Shown here piece after piece: positions 1 to 5,457 of a DNA stretch of 6,645 bases. How positions within the stretch are numbered: position 1 is the stretch's first letter; every line of letters starts with the position of its first letter. This stretch comes from Ilumatobacteraceae bacterium. GTDB taxonomy: Bacteria > Actinomycetota > Acidimicrobiia > Acidimicrobiales > Ilumatobacteraceae. The stretch lies in assembly GCA_023257035.1 (NCBI GenBank), contig JALRDI010000149.1, forward strand, positions 1-6,645. Direction: 5' to 3'. Under the pieces are notes generated by a model, which was not told where the DNA came from, did not search any database, and saw only the letters and a list, made by a program, of their open reading frames with translations. A program made the translations under genes and the position numbers.

Positions 1-25
1 TGAACTCCAACTTCACCACGGGACC
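1..25 (-). tRNA. tRNA-Asp, 5' part only (cut by window edge)
   Basis: Read on the minus strand from position 25, the sequence begins GGTCCCG, TG, GTGA, AGTTGGAG, TTCA. This is the 5' acceptor strand, T8, the D stem and a D loop with A14 and G18-G19 in the right places. The last D-stem pair falls just outside the window. The 5' half resembles actinobacterial tRNA-Asp, and a Glu–Asp order is common in that phylum. The anticodon is not in the window, so the amino acid is inferred; that this is a tRNA is better supported. Confidence 0.65.
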
Positions 26-46
26 AGGAGTTCTATTTATATCCAG

Positions 47-119
47 CACCCCCAACGGGATTCGAACCCGTGCCGTCACCTTGAAAGGGTGATGTCCTAG
101 GCCGCTAGACGATGGGGGC
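47..119 (-). tRNA. tRNA-Glu (anticodon TTC)
   Basis: A full cloverleaf can be folded on the minus strand. The acceptor is GCCCCCA with TGGGGGT, where the first pair is G-U. The D arm runs from GTCT to GGAC, the anticodon stem is TCACC/GGTGA around the loop CTTTCAA, and the T arm is ACGGG-TTCGAAT-CCCGT. The anticodon TTC lies at 85–83 and reads GAA/GAG. The discriminator is G (position 47). CCA is not encoded (CTG follows), so it would be added after transcription. Only 21 bases separate it from the next tRNA, so the two are probably one transcript. Confidence 0.96.
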
Positions 120-162
120 TTGTCCTCATCTCGTTGAAGGCGAGGTCACGTTAGCACCCTCT

Positions 163-702
163 TCACGACGTTCCACCCTCTGGAGGCAGTGTTTCCGAAA
201 GGCTGTTTACCACCCATTCCAACATCCAGCCCGACCACATATAGAGGTGATGTTCAGGGCTTGTGTCAGATTGCTCGTCGGCATCGGCCGCAGAGTCATC
301 GTCGATAACACCGAGAGCACTCGCAAGGGTCACCCGTAGTGCGTTCAAGGTCTGTAGAAATGAAGTGAGGTCTGATTGATTCATGACCACGGAGTTGCCT
401 TCGGCAGCTTCGAACGCAGCGACAACTGCGGTTATTGCGGTTCGACGCGAAGTGATGAGTTCTTCTCGCATAAGTCGCTGATATTCGGCATCAAGTTCTT
501 CGTGCTCTGCTTCGTGATGTGTAAATGCTGGTGGAAAGAGTCGGTTTACGATGGTCGACTCCGCTCCGGAGTGGGCATGTTCGATGAGTTCGTCGAGCTG
601 TCCGATCACCGTGGAAAGAACGTTTCGTTCATCGGGCTCAAGTCGAACAACCCAGGCGTTGTCGTCTTGCCGTTCCACCGGTGGTTTTCGTCGGAGACCC
701 AT
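163..702 (-). CDS. DUF2017 family protein, ClpS-associated
   Basis: A soluble 179-residue protein with no signal peptide or membrane segment. It matches the DUF2017 family of actinobacteria, whose members usually sit directly after clpS (as in mycobacteria). Family-like features are RLFPPAF at residues 54–60 followed by an acidic helical stretch, LQTLNALRVTLASALGV at 116–132, and an aromatic C-terminal helix LYMWSGWMLEWVVNSL at 153–168. A low-complexity Asp/Ser/Glu stretch (about 134–150) separates the last two. The ATG overlaps the clpS stop by one base (TGATG), and a GAGG lies about 9 bases upstream, so translation is likely coupled to clpS. The molecular function of the family is not established. 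A role beside ClpS-dependent proteolysis is inferred from gene pairing only. Confidence 0.87.
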   Translation of the reverse strand: MGLRRKPPVERQDDNAWVVRLEPDERNVLSTVIGQLDELIEHAHSGAESTIVNRLFPPAFTHHEAEHEELDAEYQRLMREELITSRRTAITAVVAAFEAAEGNSVVMNQSDLTSFLQTLNALRVTLASALGVIDDDSAADADEQSDTSPEHHLYMWSGWMLEWVVNSLSETLPPEGGTS

Positions 703-977
703 CAGGTGGCCTCTTCAAGGGTGGCCCACAACCCGTGCTCGTGCAGTCGAAAGACATGCATTTCACATTGTTCACGATTTCCGCTTGCAACGTTCGCCCG
801 ACCTTCGTGGTGCACCGCAAGCATAAGTTCGGTCGCTTTTTCTGCGGAATAGCCAAAAAGTTTTTGCAATACGTAGGTGACATAACTCATGAGATTGACG
901 GGATCGTTCCACACGATCACGATCCATTCGCGTTTATATTCGGTGTTCGCAGCGACGTCGACCTCAGGTGAAGTCAT
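702..977 (-). CDS. clpS: ATP-dependent Clp protease adaptor ClpS
   Basis: From the ATG at 977 the protein has 91 residues, the usual ClpS size. ClpS is a cytosolic adaptor that binds proteins with N-degron residues and delivers them to the Clp AAA+ unfoldase (ClpC in actinobacteria). The core is well conserved: W18 leading into VIVWNDPVN (20–28), the substrate-pocket region equivalent to the NDD..T stretch of E. coli ClpS; the helix LMSYVTYVLQKLFGYS (29–44); VHHEGRA (55–61) with the pocket histidine; and the C-terminal LHEHGLWATLEEA (78–90). An in-frame ATG at 1052 would add 25 unconserved residues and run into the divergent ctaB promoter, so 977 is preferred. No strong ribosome binding site is visible before either start. 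The gene is coupled to DUF2017 downstream. Confidence 0.93.
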   Translation of the reverse strand: MTSPEVDVAANTEYKREWIVIVWNDPVNLMSYVTYVLQKLFGYSAEKATELMLAVHHEGRANVASGNREQCEMHVFRLHEHGLWATLEEAT

Positions 978-1078
978 CGTGTCGGTCGACGCTGAAGCGG
1001 TGCGCAACGAATATGTCACATAGACAGTCTGCCTGATGGCGTTGGTCGGCACATCTGCGGGGTCGTACGATGGTCGCT
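978..1078. promoter_or_regulatory. Divergent clpS/ctaB intergenic region
   Basis: About 100 bases separate the two divergently read genes and must hold promoters for both. A plus-strand promoter for ctaB can be proposed (separate entry). On the minus strand the best -10-like hexamer for clpS is CATATT (1015–1010), but no good -35 stands upstream of it, so I do not call it. No clear operator palindrome is seen. Confidence 0.6.
1042..1071 (+). promoter_or_regulatory. Putative leaderless promoter of ctaB
   Basis: TTGGTC (1042–1047) and TACGAT (1066–1071) are separated by 18 bases and resemble a housekeeping sigma-factor -35/-10 pair. The ATG at 1079 is 7 bases past the -10 hexamer, where transcription would normally start. 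The mRNA would therefore begin at or next to the start codon. No Shine-Dalgarno sequence precedes either candidate ATG, which fits leaderless translation, common in actinobacteria. Confidence 0.5.
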
Positions 1079-2014
1079 ATGTCCATCGGCAGTCGCCCTC
1101 TCGTGCCTTCGCGTATGGCGCCCGGTGGAGTTGTACACGGAAGTCGTCAACCTCGCGGCCGTGTTGGCGCGTTCGTCGCTCTCACGAAGCCTCGTATTAT
1201 CGAACTTCTCCTCATCACTACCGTGCCAACGATGGTGCTCGCCGAGAATGGCTGGCCATCGACGTGGCTCGTTGTGTTGACGTTGATCGGAGGGGCGCTT
1301 GCTGCAGGTGGAGCGAACACCATCAATATGTACGTCGATCGAGATATCGACGCATTGATGGAACGTACCCGTCAGCGTCCACTCGTCACAGGTTTGGTTC
1401 AACCAAATGAGGCGCTTGTGTTTGCGACGGTGCTCGAGGTCGCAGCGTTTGCTGTCCTCTGGGCCTCCGCCAATTTTTTGTCTGCGGTACTGGCCCTGTC
1501 GGCGACGGCGTTCTATATCGGGGTCTACACCCTTTGGTTGAAGCGCACGAGTCGTCAGAACATCGTGATCGGTGGTGCGGCAGGGGCGGTGCCTGTCCTA
1601 GTTGGGTGGGCTGCCGTGACGAACAGTCTGTCGATTGTTCCGGTCGTACTGTTCGCAGTCATTTTCTTCTGGACACCCCCTCATTTCTGGGCGCTTGCAT
1701 TGCGCTACGCCGATGACTACCGGTCGGCAAATGTGCCGATGTTGCCGGCGATCGTCCCATTTCGAGCTGCCCATGCTCAGATGATCGCTCACACCATTGC
1801 GCTGGTGATCTCGAGTGTGCTGGTGTGGATCGCATCAGGCGATCTTGGGTTGATATACCTCGTCTCAGCGATTGTTCTCGGCGCTGCATTTCTGATTGGA
1901 ACCGTCCGGCTTGGGAAAAACCCGTCTGAATCAGCATCGATGAGGCTCTTTGGCTTCTCCATCACCTACATCACTCTGTTATTTGCTGCTCTCACAATTG
2001 ATGTTCTGGTGTGA
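1079..2014 (+). CDS. ctaB: Protoheme IX farnesyltransferase (haem O synthase)
   Basis: This integral membrane UbiA-family prenyltransferase adds a farnesyl group to haem b to give haem O, the precursor of haem A in aa3/caa3 oxidases. From the ATG at 1079 it has 311 residues, normal for the family. Both Asp-rich sites are intact: NMYVDRDID with N83, D87 and D91 binds Mg-diphosphate, and the second site is YADDYRSANVPMLP (210–223). Other hallmarks are LTKPRI (35–40), the loop GGAAGAVPVLVGW (165–177) and FFWTPPHFWAL (196–206). The rest is a series of hydrophobic helices, about nine. An in-frame ATG at 1070 lies inside the proposed -10 element, so 1079 is chosen. It heads the oxidase locus and probably serves the oxidase encoded downstream. 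Confidence 0.95.
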   Translation: MSIGSRPLVPSRMAPGGVVHGSRQPRGRVGAFVALTKPRIIELLLITTVPTMVLAENGWPSTWLVVLTLIGGALAAGGANTINMYVDRDIDALMERTRQRPLVTGLVQPNEALVFATVLEVAAFAVLWASANFLSAVLALSATAFYIGVYTLWLKRTSRQNIVIGGAAGAVPVLVGWAAVTNSLSIVPVVLFAVIFFWTPPHFWALALRYADDYRSANVPMLPAIVPFRAAHAQMIAHTIALVISSVLVWIASGDLGLIYLVSAIVLGAAFLIGTVRLGKNPSESASMRLFGFSITYITLLFAALTIDVLV

Positions 2015-2145
2015 GCCATTTCGCCGAGGCGAGCATGATGATTTCGGTCGCGGAGGCCTCTCCGAGGTAGTCTTGACGACGGTAGTTTCGAAAGAGGTGT
2101 GTTCCGCCGCGGGCGCGCCTGAAGAAGAAGTGAGTCAGAACTGAG
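2015..2145. other. Gap between ctaB and the subunit I-like gene
   Basis: This 131-base gap is the only sizeable break in the oxidase locus. It contains a short hairpin at 2051–2064 (CGGAG-GCCT-CTCCG) without a T-tract, and TTGACG at 2073–2078 with no -10 hexamer at a suitable distance. Neither a terminator nor a promoter can be called, so co-transcription with ctaB is possible. The minus strand carries an open frame with coding-like codon choice across the whole gap (see findings). Confidence 0.5.
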
Positions 2146-3741
2146 ATGACGACGATGGAACAATCGGGAACTGGAGTTGGAGCAGGTTCAGCACTGCTCT
2201 CAGATGGCCGAATCGGAACGACAGTTGGCGCTGTCGCTGATTGGTCAACTTCAACTGACCACAAGAAGATCGGCCGTCTTTTCGCAGGCTTTGGTCTGGT
2301 TGGGCTCGTTGCAGTCTCAGTTGTTGCGGTACTTCGCTCATTGGACGCAGTCGCTGACCTCGATGCATTTACAGGACAGCAACTTGACCAGTTTGCGCAA
2401 CTTCACCACTTTGGTCTTGCCGTAATGGTTGCACTGCCGTTGACACTTGGTCTCAGCGTTGCGGTAACTCCACTGCAAGTCGGTGCACGCGCGATTGCAT
2501 TCGCCCGACTCGCTCTTCTTGGCTTTTATATGTGGCTTTCAGGAGCCATTCTCTTGGTGGTCGCGATCGTCAATGGCGGCGGCATTGGTGGGTCCGACAG
2601 TGACATGGTTGACCTCTCGCTCGCCTCAATGGTGCTGATGATGATTGGTGTTGTCGCAACAGCAATCAGTGTTGCGACAACAGTGCTGACATCGCGTGCG
2701 CCTGGCATCACGATGCGTCGGGTTCCATTTTTTTCCTGGACAGCGCTGGTGCAGGCAATTGCATTGATCATCACGGCTCCGGTCATGGTTGGTCTCATCG
2801 TCTATCTGTTTGTTGACCATCGGAATTCAGCGCTTGCATTCGGTACTTCCGATTCCTTGGCAGATTGGCTTCCACGGTTCTTCTCAGCACCTGTCGTCTA
2901 CATCTACGCAATCCCTGTCTTGGGCGTGTTTGCGGAACTTCTCCCAGTTTCCGTGAGCCGTCGTCACCCAATGCGTCAGCTTGTTTTCGCTGGTTCAGCA
3001 CTGGTTGGTGTTGCTGCGTTTTCTGGCGTGACCATGCAGAACGACTTCCCGGTTGACTTTTCCGCAGCTGGCCAAGATGTCGTGAAATCACTCGTTGTGA
3101 TGGCGTTCTTCGTAGGGCTTCCGCTTCTCGGAATCGTCATCACCTTGCTGACCGCTCTGCTTGTCGCCAAGCCAGACGGGTCAAGTTCAGCGAAGCCACG
3201 AATCTTGAGCCCGATGTTGTTTGGGCTTCTCTCAACACTGTTGTTCTTACTTGGTGCAGTTGTCGGTGTGCTTCTCCAGGTAGTTGACCTTGAACTTGCA
3301 GGAACAACTGCTGTTGAGGGTTCGGTTGCGATTGTCTGCCTTGCTGCCGCCGTTGGTTCAATGGGTGGGCTCGTGTTCTGGGCGCCGAAGTTCTCGGGTT
3401 TCAAGCGTGATGAGAAGAAGGTGCTTCCGCTTGCACTTCTTGGAGCGCTCGGTGTTGTTCTTGCCGGTGTTCCAGCGGTCGTCGCTGGGCTTGCTGACTC
3501 AGACAACACACTCTTCTCGACGCTGTCACTCGTTGGCTATGCCCTGATGGCGTTGACAGTTCTTGCGTTTGTTGGTGCTACCCGTGGTGGAACCGCAGAC
3601 GGTACGACTAACCCGTGGTGCGCACACACCATCGAATGGTCAACTGCATCGCCTGCTCCTGCAGACAATTATGCGGCACTTGCCACCGTTCGCTCGTCAG
3701 AGCCCGAACTCGACCAGACCCCTCAAGGGAGCCCATCATGA
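2146..3741 (+). CDS. Cytochrome c oxidase subunit I-like protein lacking the metal ligands
   Basis: A 531-residue polytopic membrane protein clearly related to haem-copper oxidase subunit I, but almost certainly not an oxygen reductase. Retained family marks are WSTSTDHKKIG (33–43), PLQVGAR (109–115), SRAPGITMRRVPFFSW (183–198), WAPKFSG (412–418), and the C-terminal NPW plus HTIEWSTASPAPADNY (489–509). Against the canonical HPEVY motif it has APVVY (248–252). Q298-N299 replace the HH pair, and S393 and A395 replace the two His of AHFH. A116 stands at the D-channel Asp, A444-V445 at the Arg pair, and no Lys occurs between 315 and 341. Only H87/H88 could match the helix II haem a histidine. The start is uncertain: a second ATG lies at 2155 and the ribosome binding site is weak. 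The stop overlaps the next gene (ATGA). The frame is long and intact, so it is not called a pseudogene. Family assignment is firm; the function is unknown. Confidence 0.85.
   Translation: MTTMEQSGTGVGAGSALLSDGRIGTTVGAVADWSTSTDHKKIGRLFAGFGLVGLVAVSVVAVLRSLDAVADLDAFTGQQLDQFAQLHHFGLAVMVALPLTLGLSVAVTPLQVGARAIAFARLALLGFYMWLSGAILLVVAIVNGGGIGGSDSDMVDLSLASMVLMMIGVVATAISVATTVLTSRAPGITMRRVPFFSWTALVQAIALIITAPVMVGLIVYLFVDHRNSALAFGTSDSLADWLPRFFSAPVVYIYAIPVLGVFAELLPVSVSRRHPMRQLVFAGSALVGVAAFSGVTMQNDFPVDFSAAGQDVVKSLVVMAFFVGLPLLGIVITLLTALLVAKPDGSSSAKPRILSPMLFGLLSTLLFLLGAVVGVLLQVVDLELAGTTAVEGSVAIVCLAAAVGSMGGLVFWAPKFSGFKRDEKKVLPLALLGALGVVLAGVPAVVAGLADSDNTLFSTLSLVGYALMALTVLAFVGATRGGTADGTTNPWCAHTIEWSTASPAPADNYAALATVRSSEPELDQTPQGSPS
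2649..2682. repeat. 13-bp perfect inverted repeat inside the subunit I-like gene
   Basis: TGTTGTCGCAACA (2649–2661) is followed after 8 bases by its exact reverse complement (2670–2682). As RNA it would form a strong hairpin within the coding region for residues about 168–179. No T-tract follows, so it is not an intrinsic terminator. It may be a chance result of the repeated Val-Ala-Thr codons. Confidence 0.85.
3726..3731 (+). promoter_or_regulatory. Ribosome binding site of the subunit III-like gene
   Basis: AGGGAG lies 6 bases before the ATG at 3738, inside the last codons of the upstream gene. It decides the start over upstream in-frame ATGs such as 3615, which would add a non-conserved extension overlapping the subunit I-like gene. 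Confidence 0.75.
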
Positions 3742-4316
3742 CGCTCGCTCTTCCATCTGGACCCGCCCCTGCTCCACGGCGCCAACTTCTTGTTGGCTCT
3801 GCGCTTGCTGGGCTTGCCGGCACCACCCTCATCGGCGCGATGCTCGCCGTGTGGTTGCTTGAACGCCAGCAGGTAGTGAACGCCGGCGAACGCTTCCCGA
3901 TGAAGTACATCATCCCTGAGGTCGCAACGAACGTCATGCTCATCACACTGTTCGGGCTGTGTTTCTTTGCGCAGTGGGCCGTGTACTCAGCTCGCCGTCA
4001 AGATCGTGGCCACACAGGACTCGCTCTTTCGGTTGTTGCAATTCTCGCGTTGGCGTTTATCAACGCTCAAGCATTCGTCTACAGCCAGATGGAAGTCGAG
4101 CTCGCCGAGGGTGTGTACGGCTCGCTGTTCTACGCACTCACTGGCACCATGATGGCCATCGTGATCGCTGGCCTCATCTTCACTGTGGTCGCAGCGTTCC
4201 GAACGCTTGGTGGCCGAGATTGGCAGTCCGAGATCGTCTCGGCTCACGCTCTGTATTGGTACTTCGCTGCTGCGGCTTACTCAGCAGTCTGGTTCGTCGT
4301 CTACGTCACGAAGTGA
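3738..4316 (+). CDS. Cytochrome c oxidase subunit III-like protein, conserved polar residues lost
   Basis: A 192-residue membrane protein with five predicted helices (about 17–41, 63–83, 96–116, 131–152, 172–190), the size and layout of short actinobacterial subunit III. Recognisable family pieces are YGSLFYALTG (127–136) and a final YW-F helix (173–176). In normal subunit III the TG of the fourth piece is followed by H-G-x-H-V; here it is TMMAIV, with M138 and I141 at the His positions. The usual YWHFVD reads YWYFAA (173–178), and the helix I Glu position seems to be Gly or Thr. Subunit III normally stabilises subunit I and binds lipid near the D channel. Here the partner is presumably the degenerate subunit I, whose stop overlaps this ATG. 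The call rests on layout and context as much as on residues. Confidence 0.78.
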   Translation: MTLALPSGPAPAPRRQLLVGSALAGLAGTTLIGAMLAVWLLERQQVVNAGERFPMKYIIPEVATNVMLITLFGLCFFAQWAVYSARRQDRGHTGLALSVVAILALAFINAQAFVYSQMEVELAEGVYGSLFYALTGTMMAIVIAGLIFTVVAAFRTLGGRDWQSEIVSAHALYWYFAAAAYSAVWFVVYVTK

Positions 4317-4329
4317 GGACAGAAGTCTG

Positions 4330-5457
4330 ATGTTCACCACTGGTTCAAAACTTCTTTTCGGAGCGAGCGGCGCCTCGCTGGTTGGGACGCTGTTGTACGG
4401 CATCTTGGTCGGCGGCATCATGGGCACCGTTGGGCTCGTGTCGCTCACCGCAGGTTTGATCTTCCTCGCTGGAATCAATGCCTTCATCCGTGACGCGAAT
4501 GTCGCAACGGATGAAGTCACTCAGTTCTCCGGGTCTGCGGCTGCTGCTCCTCGGCCAGCTTCTTCGGTTTGGCCAATCGGTGTTGCAGTTGGCGGAGTGC
4601 TGATTGCTCTCGGCGTGGTGATTCACGCAGTGCTTACTGTCATTGGCTTGGTTGTTGTGCTTGCCGCATCGGCCGAGTGGTTGCTGCAAGGTTGGGCTGA
4701 GGGCGCCTCGTCTGATGCCTCGCATAACCGGGAAGTGCGAGGTCGCCTTGCCTACACCGCTGAGATGCCCGTCGCAGCAGCAATCGGGTTAGGCCTCATC
4801 GTCTTCATGTTCAGCCGGGTCATGCTCGGCGTTCCAACCAAGTCGTCGACAATTATTGCGTTCTCGATTGTGGCAACAATCGTGCTGTTTGGCGGTGCAA
4901 TGATTAGCCGTGCTCGCTCAATGAGTGCTCCAAAAATGTTTGGGCTCTTCTCAATTGTGAGCGTTGTTCTCCTCGCAGGTGGTGCTGTCGCCGGGCTCAA
5001 CGGAGAGCGCGAAATTGAAGAGCACCACACGACGGCCCACTACGCAGAACTTGATAAGTGCGGTGAGGAAGAGATCTCAGCAGACGAGCATGCAAGCCAG
5101 ACGGTTGCTGGCAAGGCCAACTCATCGGCAGAAGTGACCCTTGACGAGAACGGTCTCTCGTATACCCGCCCTGGCCTGAACGATCCACAGACCGGGATGA
5201 TTCAGTTGCCACGTTCAAATGCCAACAACATTTTGTTCAGAAACGAGACATCAGAACCTCGACGCTTCATTGCCGAACTGGCAGAAGTTGAGGGTTCGCC
5301 GGCTCGTATTTGTACTGCCCTTGTTGAAGAGGGTGGCGTTCAACTTCTCACTATCAACTATGCAGCACCAAGCTTCGACCCAGCGGTTGAAGAGTCGGGT
5401 GGCTACGCCTTCGTAGTCGCAGGGCTCGATGATCGCATTGAGGTGGTTGTGCCATGA
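4330..5457 (+). CDS. Seven-helix membrane protein with degenerate cupredoxin-like C-terminal domain
   Basis: I do not recognise a named family for the whole 375-residue protein. Hydrophobic segments lie at about 8–29, 32–53, 80–97, 98–117, 147–165, 171–192 and 203–223. The stretch from VWPIGVAVGG (80–89) to AEWLLQGWAE (115–124) resembles actinobacterial oxidase subunit IV (CtaF). A charged linker (225–265) leads to a beta-rich domain, 266–375, with a cupredoxin-like pattern: IQLPRSNANNILFRNETSEP (291–310) then RRF, and GGYAFVVAGLDD (357–368). The usual copper ligands seem absent: R311 stands where PHNF-type motifs have His, and V363 and L366 fall near the Cys and His of the C-terminal loop. 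Start: GAGGA lies 10 bases before the ATG, 13 bases after the previous stop. The stop overlaps ctaC (ATGA). A role as an extra oxidase subunit or scaffold is inference. Confidence 0.7.
   Translation: MFTTGSKLLFGASGASLVGTLLYGILVGGIMGTVGLVSLTAGLIFLAGINAFIRDANVATDEVTQFSGSAAAAPRPASSVWPIGVAVGGVLIALGVVIHAVLTVIGLVVVLAASAEWLLQGWAEGASSDASHNREVRGRLAYTAEMPVAAAIGLGLIVFMFSRVMLGVPTKSSTIIAFSIVATIVLFGGAMISRARSMSAPKMFGLFSIVSVVLLAGGAVAGLNGEREIEEHHTTAHYAELDKCGEEEISADEHASQTVAGKANSSAEVTLDENGLSYTRPGLNDPQTGMIQLPRSNANNILFRNETSEPRRFIAELAEVEGSPARICTALVEEGGVQLLTINYAAPSFDPAVEESGGYAFVVAGLDDRIEVVVP
4865..4882. repeat. Short hairpin, 7-bp stem and 4-base loop
   Basis: CGATTGT (4865–4871) and ACAATCG (4876–4882) flank GGCA. 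It lies inside the coding sequence (residues about 179–184), again in an Ile/Val-Ala-Thr stretch. There is no T-tract. It is probably incidental. Confidence 0.4.
5440..5446 (+). promoter_or_regulatory. Ribosome binding site of ctaC
   Basis: GAGGTGG sits 7 bases before the ATG at 5454, inside the last codons of the upstream gene. It supports the upstream start and translational coupling. The later in-frame ATGs at 5484 and 5523 have poorer or badly spaced sites. Confidence 0.65.

Noticed and set aside
2..33. 7-bp inverted repeat GAACTCC/GGAGTTC that could be a terminator
   Set aside because: The left arm lies within the D-arm part of the truncated tRNA at 1–25 and the right arm in the tRNA spacer; the 18-base loop and lack of a T-tract do not fit a terminator.
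130..144. CTCG/CGAG hairpin after the DUF2017 gene as terminator
   Set aside because: Four base pairs around a seven-base loop with no T-tract on either strand is too weak.
978..1052. N-terminal extension of ClpS from the ATG at 1052
   Set aside because: The 25 extra residues show no conservation with ClpS, and the start would lie within the promoter region of the divergent ctaB gene.
2051..2078. Hairpin plus TTGACG as terminator and promoter between ctaB and the subunit I-like gene
   Set aside because: The stem is only 5 bp with no T-tract, and no TANNNT hexamer lies 16–19 bases after TTGACG (TAGTTT at 2083 is too close).
2146..3741. Calling the subunit I-like gene a pseudogene
   Set aside because: There are no frameshifts or stops in 531 codons, the terminal family signatures are kept, the membrane helices are well formed, and the stop is coupled to the next gene. 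Loss is confined to ligand and proton-path positions.
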